In this document: positions 1 to 9,871 of the stretch, one piece after another
Layout of the letters: the number at the start of each line of letters is the position of its first letter
Numbering within the stretch: position 1 is the stretch's first letter
Assembly (NCBI RefSeq): GCF_016412875.1
Contig: NZ_JAEKPD010000001.1
Location: 248,001-312,000, forward strand
Length of the DNA: 64,000 nucleotides
Direction of reading: 5' to 3'
From: Palleronia pontilimi
Lineage (GTDB): Bacteria > Pseudomonadota > Alphaproteobacteria > Rhodobacterales > Rhodobacteraceae
Made by a program: the position numbers and the translations under genes
Notes under the pieces: model-generated
Databases searched by the model: none
The model's input: the letters and a program-made list of their open reading frames with translations, nothing else
Told to the model about the DNA's origin: nothing

Positions 1-27
1 ACAGCTTGGCCGCAGATTTCGCGGAAC

Positions 28-36
28 TTATCCACA
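28..36 (+). promoter_or_regulatory. DnaA-box-like 9-mer
   Basis: The sequence TTATCCACA matches the consensus DnaA box exactly. It lies upstream of the first small gene. A related but imperfect copy (TTATCCGCA) lies inside that gene near 184. One perfect box can occur by chance, so an origin cannot be claimed from this. It could be a DnaA-controlled promoter element or the edge of a larger cluster outside the window. Confidence 0.3.
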
Positions 37-99
37 GGTCTTAAGTTTGGTTGACAATGCGGAATCGAACCGCACCCGAGCAGTATGGAGGTCCCGAAA

Positions 100-300
100 A
101 TGGGCATCCCACACGTGACAGACGTGATCTACGACGCCCGCGCGCGGAAATTCCGCGGGCAGATCAGGCTTTCTCACACTGACTTATCCGCAGCGATTCG
201 CGTCGCAGCGCCGGGGCTTCAGGCTTGGAGCCACGCCCGAATCGTCGACGCTCTGATCGGCGAAGGCGCCCGCTACGTCAAAAGGAAGGGTTTGATATGA
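100..300 (+). CDS. Small hypothetical protein (66 aa)
   Basis: I do not recognise a family. The ATG at 100 is preferred over the upstream in-frame ATG at 85 because a GGAGG Shine-Dalgarno lies at 87-91, correctly spaced for 100. The protein is soluble, with no signal peptide or membrane segment, and has a basic C-terminus (YVKRKG). Its stop overlaps the start of the next gene in an ATGA arrangement at 297-300, so the two are probably translated together. Codon use and GC match the neighbours. The function is unknown. Confidence 0.6.
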   Translation: MGIPHVTDVIYDARARKFRGQIRLSHTDLSAAIRVAAPGLQAWSHARIVDALIGEGARYVKRKGLI

Positions 301-533
301 TCGTTCTCGACAGCAAGATCGGTGACGTTCACCGGGACCGCGACTTCGGCCGCGTGGAAGCGAACGTCACCCTTTGGATAAAGCGCCCCGGCCAGCCGGT
401 GCGCCCCGCCACGATCCGCACCAACGTCCCGGTGCGGGGACATGACCCGTTGCGCCTGCGCCTGATCCAGGATGCGGCACGGCTGGTCGACCGTATCGTC
501 ACAACGCCCGCCGTTTTGCCACGGGTGGCCTAG
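297..533 (+). CDS. Small hypothetical protein (78 aa)
   Basis: The start ATG at 297 overlaps the TGA of the preceding gene (ATGA), with GGAAGGG a few bases upstream. The product is soluble and has alternating hydrophobic and charged residues (MIVLDSKIGDVHRD...). No domain is recognised. With its partner it forms a two-gene unit that ends at a strong hairpin terminator about 60 bp downstream, so this is a complete transcription unit. A DNA-binding or toxin-antitoxin role cannot be shown from the sequence. Confidence 0.6.
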   Translation: MIVLDSKIGDVHRDRDFGRVEANVTLWIKRPGQPVRPATIRTNVPVRGHDPLRLRLIQDAARLVDRIVTTPAVLPRVA

Positions 534-591
534 CCTGACGATATCGCTCCGGCCCGTCCCGGCCGGAGCACCTGCCTCGAAGACCAACTTC

Positions 592-627
592 AAGGTGCCA
601 CGCTGCATACAGCGCGGCACCTTTTTT
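592..627 (+). terminator. Rho-independent terminator
   Basis: A stem with left arm AAGGTGCCACGCTG and right arm AGCGCGGCACCTT, and a short ATAC-type loop, is followed by a run of T. It closes the two-gene unit and faces the end of the convergent acidic membrane protein. A second perfect hairpin (GCTCCGGCC/GGCCGGAGC) lies just before it at about 546-569. Confidence 0.8.
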
Positions 628-649
628 CTTGGCGATTATCGTATCGCGA

Positions 650-1360
650 TCAGTCGGCGATCGTCTGGCCGTCGCGACCTTCGGGACCCGAAGGCGTCGG
701 CACGAAGCCCGAGCCGCCGTCATCCGTATCGCGCACCACCTCTTGGCCGTCTTCCGGGTTCAACTCGACCTGGGTGTCGCGGCCAGCGGGCAGGTCCGCG
801 TCGCTGGCGTTTTCGACCCCGTCCCCTGCGACACCGTCGCCCCCGTTCTGCTCGATCAGGAACGCGTCCGAGCCTTCGGCCGTAGCCGCCTGGCTTTGGG
901 TTCCGTCGGTGCCGGTGCCGTTCGACGCGCCGTCTTGCTCGGTCGACATCTCGGCGTCGGCGTTCCCGTTCGTCTCCGTGCCACCTTCCGCGTCGCGCAC
1001 CACACCTTCGCCGTCCGTTCCAGCGGTCGTCTCGTCGGCGTCCGTCTCGCCCTCGGTCTGCGCGTCGGGGCCGTCGTCCGCCATCTCGGCGGGCGGCACG
1101 CTGTCTTCGCCGGGCGCTGCGGGGGTCACGTCATCCAGTTGATCGGTAATGCCTTCCATCGTCTCGTCGGCCTCGCCTTCCGGCCTCGTCCCGGCACCCG
1201 TGGGCCGCGCCTCGACATCGTCATCGGCGATGATCGTCGCCTCGTTGGGGATCTCTTCGGAGCTCAGCGTGAAGGTGATCGCCAGGGCTGCCACCACGAG
1301 GGCCGCAACGATGAAAAGAGGCCCCAGGATATTTCCTGCGCCTTTGGCTGAATTTGCCAT
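650..1360 (-). CDS. Acidic single-pass membrane protein, hypothetical (236 aa)
   Basis: The start ATG at 1360 has GGAGAAC just upstream. An in-frame ATG further out at 1405 lacks a ribosome site. Residues 1-10 are cytoplasmic, and about 11-33 form one transmembrane helix (LGPLFIVAALVVAALAITF). The remaining 200 residues are low-complexity and rich in Asp, Glu, Gly and Thr. This gives a strongly acidic, probably disordered periplasmic tail. No enzymatic motif is seen. The gene is divergent from pyrF, with about 115 bp between the starts. It could be an envelope-associated or cation-binding protein, but no function is assigned. Confidence 0.7.
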   Translation of the reverse strand: MANSAKGAGNILGPLFIVAALVVAALAITFTLSSEEIPNEATIIADDDVEARPTGAGTRPEGEADETMEGITDQLDDVTPAAPGEDSVPPAEMADDGPDAQTEGETDADETTAGTDGEGVVRDAEGGTETNGNADAEMSTEQDGASNGTGTDGTQSQAATAEGSDAFLIEQNGGDGVAGDGVENASDADLPAGRDTQVELNPEDGQEVVRDTDDGGSGFVPTPSGPEGRDGQTIAD

Positions 1361-1476
1361 GGTGTTCTCCTTGAATGTCACCGTGGCAACGGGTTGCGTC
1401 CACATGGGTTCCCGCAGCTTGCCATCCCCGCGTCAATCCGCCACGAAGCGGACATCCACGAAAGGACGCCGCCCCC

Positions 1477-2172
1477 GTGACCGATACCCGCCTGATCGTC
1501 GCCCTCGATGTGCCCCACGCCGTTGCGGGGCTGGAGCTTGCGGCCCGTATCGGACCGGATGTGGGCTTCTACAAGATCGGCTTGGGCATGCTCACCGGCG
1601 GCGGCCTGGCCCTGGCGCAAGAGCTGAAAGGCGAGCACGGGAAGCGGATCTTCCTGGACATGAAGCTGTTCGATATCGGCGCAACGGTCGAGGCCGCCGT
1701 GCGCGGCCTGGCGCAGTTCGACCTGGATTTCCTGACCGTCCATGGCGACCCGCACGTGGTCCGCGCCGCGATGGAGGGCGCTGCGGGATCGGACCTGAAG
1801 ATCCTGGCGGTCACGATCCTGACGTCGCTGGACCGCGCCGACCTGGATGCCGGGCTGATGCGGGCGGGCGCCATGGACCAGATGGTGCTGGACCGCGCCG
1901 CCGCGGCGTTCGACGCGGGCGCGGACGGCGTCATCGCCTCGCCCCACGAAGCCGCGCAAATCCGCGCGCTGCCGGATGCCGAAGGCCGCCTGATCGTGAC
2001 CCCGGGCGTGCGTCCCGCAGGCAGCGACGCAGACGATCAGAAACGCATCGCGACCCCGGCCGCCGCGATTTCCGCCGGGGCCGATCACATCGTGGTCGGC
2101 CGACCGATCTGGCAGCACGCAGATCCCGCGGCCGCCGCGCGTGCGATCTTGGACACGCTGCCGCGCCAATAG
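1477..2172 (+). CDS. pyrF: Orotidine 5'-phosphate decarboxylase
   Basis: It decarboxylates OMP to UMP, the last step of de novo pyrimidine synthesis, in the cytoplasm. The GTG start at 1477 gives 231 aa, the usual length for the family, and GAAAGGA lies upstream. The OMP-decarboxylase signature DMKLFDIGAT carries the catalytic Lys and Asp residues, and the TIM-barrel phosphate-binding end VTPGVRP...ADHIVVGRPI is present. The gene stands alone between the divergent membrane protein and tRNA-Arg. Confidence 0.95.
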   Translation: MTDTRLIVALDVPHAVAGLELAARIGPDVGFYKIGLGMLTGGGLALAQELKGEHGKRIFLDMKLFDIGATVEAAVRGLAQFDLDFLTVHGDPHVVRAAMEGAAGSDLKILAVTILTSLDRADLDAGLMRAGAMDQMVLDRAAAAFDAGADGVIASPHEAAQIRALPDAEGRLIVTPGVRPAGSDADDQKRIATPAAAISAGADHIVVGRPIWQHADPAAAARAILDTLPRQ

Positions 2173-2214
2173 GCTGGACGCGCGCGGCGCGGGCTTTTAC
2201 ACCTGCCCCCGAGC

Positions 2215-2291
2215 GGTCCCGTGGCTCAACTGGATAGAGCAGCCCCCTCCTAAGGGGCAGGTTGCAGGTTCGAATCCTGCCGGGATCACCA
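2215..2291 (+). tRNA. tRNA-Arg (anticodon CCT)
   Basis: This is a 77-nt cloverleaf. Acceptor arms GGTCCCG and CGGGATC pair with one G-T wobble. The D-arm is present, the anticodon stem GCCCC/GGGGC encloses loop CTCCTAA (anticodon CCT, reading AGG), and the T-arm is GCAGG-TTCGAAT-CCTGC. The 3' CCA is encoded. It ends four bases before the stop codon of the convergent mannitol dehydrogenase gene. Confidence 0.95.
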
Positions 2292-2294
2292 GTC

Positions 2295-3767
2295 TCAGCC
2301 GTCGCGTGACAGGTAATCGGCCAGGACCGCCTCGCAGCCGCGATCCCAAAGGTCCGACAGCGCCGCCGTGAATGCGTCCGCGAAGCGCCGGTCCGATGCC
2401 AGCTTGCCGTAATATTGCGACTGCTCCAGCCAGGCCATCGGGTTGTCTTTCGCCGCCAGCGCGACCTTGTTCAGCGCATCCCAGTTCGGATCGTTCGGCT
2501 CGATCCGGCTGCCATCCGCGCGCGTGCCCCCGCACATCCGCGCCCACAGGGCTTCGACCAGCGCCAGCCCCGCGATCGGGGTGTTCGCCTGCACCGCGTC
2601 GCGCACGGTGGGCAACAGGAAGCCGGGATGCCGCGACGCGCCGTCGAAGGCCACCCGCCGCACCGTGTCGCGGATCTTGGGATTGGCAAACCGCGTCGAG
2701 ATCAGGTCGATATAGTCCTGCGCGCTCATGCCCGGCACCGCGTCCACGTGGGGCGCGACCTCGTCGCTCAGGACTTTGCGGAAGAACGGGCCGATCAGGG
2801 GGTGCTCCATGCAGCCGTGGATCGTCTCGACGCCCAGGATTTCGCCCGGCGTCGCCAGCACCTGGTGGCCCGCGTTCAGCAGCCGCAGCTTCATCGATTC
2901 GTAGGTATGCACGTCATCGGTCATCGTCGCGCCGACCTCTTCCCAGGGCGGTCGCCCGGCGCAGAAGTCGTCCTGGATCACCCATTGGCGGAAATTCTCG
3001 TGCGTGACGGGCGCCGCGTCGTCGATGCCCAATTCCTTGACCTTCGCGATCTCGGACGGGCCGGTGGCGGGCACGATGCAATCGACCATCGCGTTCGGGA
3101 AACTGACTTTCGCGTCGATCCAGTCGGCCAGGTCCGCATCCGACAGCCGCGCCAGGGACACCACGGTATCGCGCGCGATATCGCCATTGCCCTGCAGGTT
3201 GTCGCAGCTTTGCACGGTGAAGGGCCCGGTGCCTGCCGCCCGCCGGGCCTTCTGCGCCGCGATGATCGCGCCGAACGCCGTGCGCGGGGCATCGGGGTTC
3301 GTGGCATCGTGGCGGATGTCGTCATGGTCGGCGGCAAAGCTGCCATCGGACGGATCGCGGTAATAGCCGCCTTCGGTGACCGTCAGCGACACGATGCGGA
3401 TGGCGGGATCGGACATCTGCGCGATGAGCGGGCCGTTGCCCTCTTCCACCGGGACGAAGTCGATCATGCTGCCGGTCACCTCGGCACTGATCCCCTTGGG
3501 GTCCAGCTCGATCAGCGTCGTCAGGCAGTCCTGGGCCAGAAGCCGCTCGCGCATCTGCGCGTCGGGCGCGCGCACGCCCGCGCCGACGATCGCCCAGTCC
3601 AAGGCCTTGCCCTGCTGCATCAGCCGATGCAGGTACCACGCCTGGTGCGCGCGGTGAAAATTGCCCAGCCCGATATGCACGATTCCGGGCGTCAGCGTCG
3701 CACGGTCGTAGCGCGGCCGCTCGATGCCCTCGGGCAGATCGCTCAAGGTGTCGTTGCTCAGCTTCAT
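2295..3767 (-). CDS. mtlK: Mannitol 2-dehydrogenase (MtlK type)
   Basis: It oxidises D-mannitol (and probably D-arabitol) to the ketose with NAD+. At 490 aa it is a full-length long-chain polyol dehydrogenase. The N-terminal nucleotide-binding segment reads VHIGLGNFHRAHQAWYL, with VDCIVPATGP in the middle and the family motif MKLRLLNAGH further on. It is the last gene of the smo operon, 16 bp after smoS, the same order as in R. sphaeroides (smoEFGK-smoS-mtlK). Its product feeds fructose into central metabolism. Confidence 0.93.
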   Translation of the reverse strand: MKLSNDTLSDLPEGIERPRYDRATLTPGIVHIGLGNFHRAHQAWYLHRLMQQGKALDWAIVGAGVRAPDAQMRERLLAQDCLTTLIELDPKGISAEVTGSMIDFVPVEEGNGPLIAQMSDPAIRIVSLTVTEGGYYRDPSDGSFAADHDDIRHDATNPDAPRTAFGAIIAAQKARRAAGTGPFTVQSCDNLQGNGDIARDTVVSLARLSDADLADWIDAKVSFPNAMVDCIVPATGPSEIAKVKELGIDDAAPVTHENFRQWVIQDDFCAGRPPWEEVGATMTDDVHTYESMKLRLLNAGHQVLATPGEILGVETIHGCMEHPLIGPFFRKVLSDEVAPHVDAVPGMSAQDYIDLISTRFANPKIRDTVRRVAFDGASRHPGFLLPTVRDAVQANTPIAGLALVEALWARMCGGTRADGSRIEPNDPNWDALNKVALAAKDNPMAWLEQSQYYGKLASDRRFADAFTAALSDLWDRGCEAVLADYLSRDG

Positions 3768-3783
3768 CGCCCGGTCCCCGCTG

Positions 3784-4547
3784 TCAGCTCATCCATTGTC
3801 CGCCATCGACATTGTAGGTCTGCGCGACGATGTATTCCGCCTCGTCCGAGGCCAGGAAGATCGCCATGCCGGTCAGATCCTCGGCGGTGCCCATGCGCCC
3901 GTAGGGGACGGCCTCGCCCACCTCGCGCTTCTTCTGGCCCGGCTTCTTGCCTTCGTACTTGGCGAAGAACGCGTCCACGCCGTCCCAATGCTCGCCATCC
4001 ACCACGCCGGGCGAGATCGCGTTCACGTTGATGTCGTGCTTGATCAGGTTCAGCCCCGCCGATTGCGTGAGCGAGATCACGGCCGCCTTGGTCGCGCAAT
4101 AGACAGCCACCAGCGGCTCGCCGCGCCGTCCGGCCTGGGACGCCATGTTGATGATCCGGCCGCGCACGCCGTGATCGATCATGTGCTTCGCCACGGCCTG
4201 CATCGTGAAGAGCGTCCCCGACACGTTGATGTCAAAGGCGCGCTGGTAATCGTCGCGCGTGATCTCGACGATGGGGGCGGCGGTGAAGATGGCGGCGTTG
4301 TTCACCAGTATGTCGATCTGGCCCAGTTGCGCGACCGTCTTCGCCACCGCATCGTCGATGCTGGCCTGGTCGGTCACGTCCATCCGCACGGCGAAGGCGC
4401 CGATCTCGTCCGCGGTTTCCTGCGCGCGGTCGATGTCGATATCGCCGATCGCCACGCGGGCACCTTCGCGGAGATAGGCTTCGGCGAAGGCGCGGCCGAT
4501 CCCCCGCGCCGCACCGGTGATGAGCGCGGTTTTCCCGTCCAGCCGCT

Positions 4548-4551
<4 letters not shown>
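3784..4551 (-). CDS. smoS: Sorbitol (polyol) dehydrogenase, SDR family
   Basis: A short-chain dehydrogenase of 255 aa with the NAD-binding motif TGAARGIG near the N-terminus, NNAA in the middle, and the YCATK (Tyr-x-x-x-Lys) active-site motif. In R. sphaeroides SmoS oxidises D-glucitol to D-fructose and galactitol to D-tagatose; the same role is inferred from sequence type and operon position. Its ATG overlaps the smoK stop (ATGA at 4548-4551), which indicates translational coupling. C-terminal [10 protein letters not shown] is typical of the family. Confidence 0.92.
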
Positions 4552-5552
<1,001 letters not shown>

Positions 5553-5563
5553 GAGATCGCTCC

Positions 5564-6394
5564 TTATTTGACGGCGCCGAAGGTCAGGCCTCGGACGAGT
5601 TGTTTCTGGCTGAACCAGCCCAGGATCAGGATCGGCGCGATGGCCATGGTCGAGGCCGCGCTGAGCTTGGCGTAGAACAGGCCCTCGGGGCTGGAATAGC
5701 TGGCGATGAAGGCGGTCAGCGGCGCGGCGCTCGCGGCGGTCAGGTTCAGCGTCCAGAACGCTTCGTTCCAGGCCAGGATCACGTTCAGCAGCACCGTGGA
5801 CGCGATGCCCGGGATGGCCATGGGCGTCAGCACGTAGAGAAGCTCTTCCTTCAGCCCGGCGCCATCCATGCGCGCGGCTTCCAGGATCTCACCCGGGATT
5901 TCCTTGAAATAGGTGTAGAGCATCCAGACGATGATCGGCAGGTTCACCAGCATCAGCACGATGGTCAGGCCGATGCGGGTGTCCAGCAGGCCCAGCTGGA
6001 TGAAGATCAGGTACATCGGATAGAGCACGCCCACGGCGGGCAGCATCTTGGTGGACAGCATCCACAGCAGGATGTCCTTGGTCCAGCGCGACGGCACGAA
6101 GGCCATGGCCCAGGCGGCGGGCACCGCGATGATGATCCCCAGCAGGGTCGAGCCGCCCGCGATGATGACCGAGTTCCACAGGAACCGCATGTAGTCCGAG
6201 CGTTCCTGCACCACCGAATAATTCTCGGTCGTCCAGTCGAAGAACAGGAACACGGGCGGATCGGCGATCGCGGTGGCCTCCGTCTTGAAGCTGGTCAGGA
6301 AGGTCCACAGGATCGGGAAGAAGATCAGCAGACCGACGGCCCAGGCGGCGACGGTGGTCAGGGTCTTGCGGCGGGTGGATACGGCGCGTGCCAT
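5564..6394 (-). CDS. smoG: Polyol ABC transporter permease 2
   Basis: Inner-membrane permease of 276 aa with about six hydrophobic helices. The cytoplasmic EAA loop ([14 protein letters not shown]) docks the ATPase. It is related to MalG-type CUT1 permeases. A GAGGG ribosome site lies before the ATG. It sits 13 bp downstream of smoF and 11 bp upstream of smoK, in a single transcription unit. Confidence 0.93.
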   Translation of the reverse strand: MARAVSTRRKTLTTVAAWAVGLLIFFPILWTFLTSFKTEATAIADPPVFLFFDWTTENYSVVQERSDYMRFLWNSVIIAGGSTLLGIIIAVPAAWAMAFVPSRWTKDILLWMLSTKMLPAVGVLYPMYLIFIQLGLLDTRIGLTIVLMLVNLPIIVWMLYTYFKEIPGEILEAARMDGAGLKEELLYVLTPMAIPGIASTVLLNVILAWNEAFWTLNLTAASAAPLTAFIASYSSPEGLFYAKLSAASTMAIAPILILGWFSQKQLVRGLTFGAVK

Positions 6395-6407
6395 GCTCGG
6401 TCCCTCC

Positions 6408-7274
6408 TCAGGTGTCCAGGTTCTTGCCGACGATCCGCATCAGGAAGATCGCCACGATATTGGCCAGGATGATGGCATAGACACCCCCGGCCGAGCCGAG
6501 CCCCACGTTCTGGCTTTCCAGCACGCGCTGGTAGATCAGGTAGGTCAGCGTCCGGGTGCCGAAGCTGCCCTGGGTGGTCACGAAGATCTCGGCGAAGATG
6601 GCCAGCAGGAAGATCGTCTGGATCAGCAGCACGACCGTGATGGCGCGGCTCAGGTGGGGCAGGATGATGTGCCAGAACCGCTTGAGCGGCGGCGCGCCGT
6701 CCATCTCGGCGGCCTCCAGCTGCTCGCTGTCCAGGGACTGGGTGGCGGTCAGCAGAATCAGCGTGGCGAAGGGCAGCCATTGCCAAGACACGATCAGGAT
6801 AATCGAGAACAGCGGCGCCTCGGACAGCCACGACACGGGCTCGGCCCCGAAGAACCTCCATAGATGCGCGAAGAGGCCGTTCACGGGATCCATGAACATG
6901 TTCTTCCAGACCAGCGCCGACACGGTGGGCATGACGAAGAAGGGCGCGATCACCAGGATCCGCACGACGCCCTGGCCCCAGAACGGCTGGTCCAGAAGCA
7001 GCGCCAGCAGGACGCCGAAGAAGATCGTGATTACCAGCACGCCGCCCACGATGACCAGCGTGGCATAGACCGATGGCCAGAAGGCCGAGCTGGTGACGAA
7101 GCGGGCGTAGTTGTCGAAACCCGTCCATCCCAGGTCGCCGCCCCTGAGCGGCAGGTAATTCTTGAAAGAAAACCACAAGGTCATCGTCAGCGGAACAAGC
7201 ATCCAGGCCAGAAGCACGATAACGGCGGGCGCCATCATCAGGCGGGCGGCGGATCGGGAATGCTGGGTGGACAT
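6408..7274 (-). CDS. smoF: Polyol ABC transporter permease 1
   Basis: MalF-type inner-membrane permease of 288 aa. The ATG at 7274 is chosen because GGAAAGGA precedes it; a longer in-frame extension upstream lacks a ribosome site. There are about six transmembrane helices, and the EAA loop appears as EAAEMDGAPPLKRF. It pairs with SmoG to form the channel. A strong hairpin lies between smoE and this gene. Confidence 0.92.
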   Translation of the reverse strand: MSTQHSRSAARLMMAPAVIVLLAWMLVPLTMTLWFSFKNYLPLRGGDLGWTGFDNYARFVTSSAFWPSVYATLVIVGGVLVITIFFGVLLALLLDQPFWGQGVVRILVIAPFFVMPTVSALVWKNMFMDPVNGLFAHLWRFFGAEPVSWLSEAPLFSIILIVSWQWLPFATLILLTATQSLDSEQLEAAEMDGAPPLKRFWHIILPHLSRAITVVLLIQTIFLLAIFAEIFVTTQGSFGTRTLTYLIYQRVLESQNVGLGSAGGVYAIILANIVAIFLMRIVGKNLDT

Positions 7275-7345
7275 GCGATGTTCCTTTCCTGGGCACACGG
7301 GCCGTGCCGCGCGCGGACAAGGTGGTGTCGTGGGTCGCTTGAAGG

Positions 7346-7373
7346 GATCGGGGGACCCCAAGGCCCCCCGATC
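7346..7373 (-). terminator. smoE-smoF intergenic hairpin
   Basis: Arms GATCGGGGG and CCCCCCGATC enclose a short loop. There is no T-run on the transcribed strand, so this is more likely an mRNA-stabilising or attenuating stem-loop than a full terminator. Such hairpins after a binding-protein gene commonly let the binding protein be made in excess over the permease. Confidence 0.6.
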
Positions 7374-7387
7374 GTATCAGTCCCGGC

Positions 7388-8692
7388 TCAGTAGCCGGCC
7401 GCTTCCATTTCGTCGGCGACCAGCGTCTGGGCTTTCTGCAACGCCTCTTCGGGCGACTGCTGGCCGGCCAGCATGGCCGAGAATTCCTGGCCCGCCGACG
7501 TGCCGATACCGGCCCATTCGGGGATCGCGACATACTGGATGCCCACATAGGGCACGTCATCCACGGTCGGATTGTTGGGATCGGCCGCGTTGATCGACTG
7601 CAGCGTCATCTCGGCGAACGGCACGTCCTGATAGTTCTCGTTCTCGTAGAGCGAGGTGCGCGAGCCCGGCGGGACGTTGGCCCAGCCTTCGTTCTCGGCC
7701 ACCAGCTCCAGGTAGTCCTTGGACGTGGCCCAGGCGACGAACTTCTTGGCCGCATCCTTGGCGTCCGAGCCTGCCGGTACGGCCAGGGCCCAGGCCCAGA
7801 GCCAGTTGGCGCGCTTGCCCTTGCCCGTGTCCGGCGCCAGCGCGAAGCCCACGCTGTCGGCGACCGTCGAGTCGTTGGGGTTGGTCACGAAGGACGCCGC
7901 GACGGTGGCGTCGATCCACATGCCGCACTTGCCCTGCTGGAACAGCGCCAGGTTTTCGTTGAAACCGTTGGTCGACGCGCCCGGGGGGCCGTAATTGGTC
8001 ATCAGGTCGTAGTAGAAGTTGATCGCTTCCGACCATTCGCGGCTGTCGAGCTGCGGCTCCCAGTCCTCGTTGAACCAGCGCGCGCCGAAGCTGTTGGCCA
8101 CGGTGGTCAGGAACGCCATGTTCTCGCCCCAGCCGGCCTTGCCGCGCAGGCAGATGCCGTAGATTTCGTTGTCCTTGTCGGTCATCGCCTCGGCGGCCTC
8201 GGCGATGAATTCCCAGGTGGGCTCGTCCGGCATTTCCAGACCGGCCTGCTCCATCAGGTCGGTGCGGTACATGACCATGGACGATTCGCCGTAGAACGGC
8301 GCGGCATAGAGCGTGTCTTCGTAGCTCAGGCCTGCGCGCATGGCGGGCAGGATGTCATCGACGTCGTAATCCTCGCCCATGTCCTCGAGCGGGACCAGCC
8401 AGCCCTGCGCGGCCCAGATCGGTGTTTCGTACATGCCGATGGTCATCACGTCGAACTGACCGCCATTGGCGGCGATGTCCTGGGTGACGCGCTGGCGCAG
8501 CACGTTCTCTTCCAGCGTGACCCATTCCAGCTCGATGTCGGGATTCGCGGACGTGAAATCGTCGGTCAGACCCTGCATGCGGATCATGTCGCCGTTGTTG
8601 ACGGTCGCGATAGTGATGGTCTCGGCGGTGGCGCCTGTGGCGGTCAGCAGCGCAAGCGCGCTTGCCGCACAAAGTGCGTTCTTTAGGGGCAT
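7388..8692 (-). CDS. smoE: Periplasmic polyol-binding protein
   Basis: Solute-binding protein (family 1) of 434 aa for sorbitol/mannitol uptake. The signal peptide of about 23 residues ends ATAETITIA. GGGAGGAAA precedes the ATG. Residues typical of the family (TVNNGDMIRMQGLTDDF and the WLWAWALAVPAG ligand-cleft strand) are present. It is the first gene of the smo operon, with a promoter and operator just upstream. Confidence 0.92.
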   Translation of the reverse strand: MPLKNALCAASALALLTATGATAETITIATVNNGDMIRMQGLTDDFTSANPDIELEWVTLEENVLRQRVTQDIAANGGQFDVMTIGMYETPIWAAQGWLVPLEDMGEDYDVDDILPAMRAGLSYEDTLYAAPFYGESSMVMYRTDLMEQAGLEMPDEPTWEFIAEAAEAMTDKDNEIYGICLRGKAGWGENMAFLTTVANSFGARWFNEDWEPQLDSREWSEAINFYYDLMTNYGPPGASTNGFNENLALFQQGKCGMWIDATVAASFVTNPNDSTVADSVGFALAPDTGKGKRANWLWAWALAVPAGSDAKDAAKKFVAWATSKDYLELVAENEGWANVPPGSRTSLYENENYQDVPFAEMTLQSINAADPNNPTVDDVPYVGIQYVAIPEWAGIGTSAGQEFSAMLAGQQSPEEALQKAQTLVADEMEAAGY

Positions 8693-8721
8693 CCGATTTC
8701 CTCCCTGTTGGATGTATCTTG

Positions 8722-8750
8722 ATCATGAGTGATCCGTGACGTTCCGTCAA
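8722..8750 (-). promoter_or_regulatory. Probable smoE promoter
   Basis: On the minus strand a TTGACG -35 (8745-8750) is separated by 17 bp from a CATGAT -10 (8722-8727). This leaves a leader of about 25-30 nt before the smoE ribosome site. The operator copy at 8758-8771 lies directly upstream of the -35. Confidence 0.55.
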
Positions 8751-8757
8751 CAGAAGT

Positions 8758-8771
8758 TTTACGCGCGGAAA
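8758..8771. promoter_or_regulatory. LacI-family operator, copy 1 (smoE side)
   Basis: TTTACGCGCGGAAA is a 14-bp near-palindrome (12 of 14 positions symmetric around CGCG). LacI-family operators typically have this form. The same 14-mer recurs at 9872-9885. A second, perfect palindrome TTGACGCGCGTCAA follows at 8775-8788 and overlaps the regulator's stop codon. Confidence 0.65.
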
Positions 8772-8784
8772 CTATTGACGCGCG

Positions 8785-9819
8785 TCAAGCCGAGGCGCGC
8801 AGGATCAATCGCGCCGGGACCAGCCGTTCGAACCGCCCCCCAAGGGAGCCGTCGGACTGGATCAGCTTCAGCAACGTCTCGACCGCCAGCCGCGACACGG
8901 CGTCGTAATCATGCGCCGCCGTGGTCAGGGGCGGGCAGGTGAAGCGCGCGTAGGGATGGTCATCGTGCGACGCCACGCGCAGGTCGAAGCCCGGACCGTG
9001 ACCGACGCGCACGCCTTTTTCGAAACACGCCGCAAGAAAGCCGATGGCCAGGCGATCGTTGCTGCACAGAACCGTGCGCGTCGGCAGCGCGTCCTTAGCC
9101 AGAAGCCGCAAGGCGCCCTGGCGCCCGATCTCCTCGAAAGCCCAGCCAGAGCCCGCGACGCTCAGGACATGCGGCTCAAGCCCCAGCGCGCCCATCTTCG
9201 CCAGATAGGCATCGCGCCGCCGGATCGCGTTGGGATTGGCGGGTTCGGCCATCTCGAAAAAGCAGGGCGCATCGCCGGTACGATGCAGGTAATCCACCGT
9301 CTGGTTCACGAAACTGGCGTTGTCCGAGCCGATGAACGCTTCGCCCACGCCTTCGATATTGCTGTCGAACAGGATGGTTGGCACATCGCGGCAGAAGTCT
9401 TCGATCGTCTTGCGATCAGAACTGCGTCGCCCCAGGGGCGCCAGAAGGACACCCGCGGGTTTCATGGCACGCAGGTTGTTCAGAATGTCGTTTTCCAGGT
9501 CGGCCTTGCCATGTGCGCTGAACAGCGACGGGTGAAACCCGGCCTCGATGCAGCGTTCCTCGATGTTGCGGGCGATCTCGGCAAAGAAGGGATCGGCGAG
9601 GTAGGGGACCACGATGCCGACATTCTTGGTCAGCTTGCGGTTCTGGTTCACCGCGAACATGTTGGGCCGGTAGTCGTAGGTCTTCAGCGCCGCCTCGATG
9701 CGCGCGCGCGTCGACGGCCGCACCGAATCGGGATCGTTGAAATACTTGGAAAGCGTTGGCCGCGAGATGCCGCTGGCGGTCGCGAACTCTTCCATGTTGC
9801 GCAGTTTGATGTGCTTCAT
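8785..9819 (-). CDS. LacI-family transcriptional regulator of the polyol operon
   Basis: 344 aa. The N-terminal helix-turn-helix (about residues 9-35, ATASGISRPTLSKYFNDP) is followed by the hinge-like RIEAALKTYDYRPN and a periplasmic-binding-like effector domain (VGIVVPYLADPFFAEIA). The ATG at 9819 starts directly before the HTH. It lies head-to-tail upstream of smoE, and the same operator sequence precedes both genes. This suggests that it autoregulates and controls the smo operon in response to a polyol or its ketose. The effector is inferred from context only. Confidence 0.88.
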   Translation of the reverse strand: MKHIKLRNMEEFATASGISRPTLSKYFNDPDSVRPSTRARIEAALKTYDYRPNMFAVNQNRKLTKNVGIVVPYLADPFFAEIARNIEERCIEAGFHPSLFSAHGKADLENDILNNLRAMKPAGVLLAPLGRRSSDRKTIEDFCRDVPTILFDSNIEGVGEAFIGSDNASFVNQTVDYLHRTGDAPCFFEMAEPANPNAIRRRDAYLAKMGALGLEPHVLSVAGSGWAFEEIGRQGALRLLAKDALPTRTVLCSNDRLAIGFLAACFEKGVRVGHGPGFDLRVASHDDHPYARFTCPPLTTAAHDYDAVSRLAVETLLKLIQSDGSLGGRFERLVPARLILRASA

Positions 9820-9871
9820 AGCCGTTGCGCCGCCCTTCCGCGTCGATCTTCGCGATTGTTCCCCCAAAATC

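Noticed and set aside
28-36. A replication origin at the left edge
   Set aside because: Only one perfect DnaA box is seen, with no AT-rich unwinding region and no dnaA, repABC or parAB genes in view.
7346-7373. A complete terminator that splits the smo operon
   Set aside because: No T-run follows on the transcribed strand, and the downstream genes are needed for transport.
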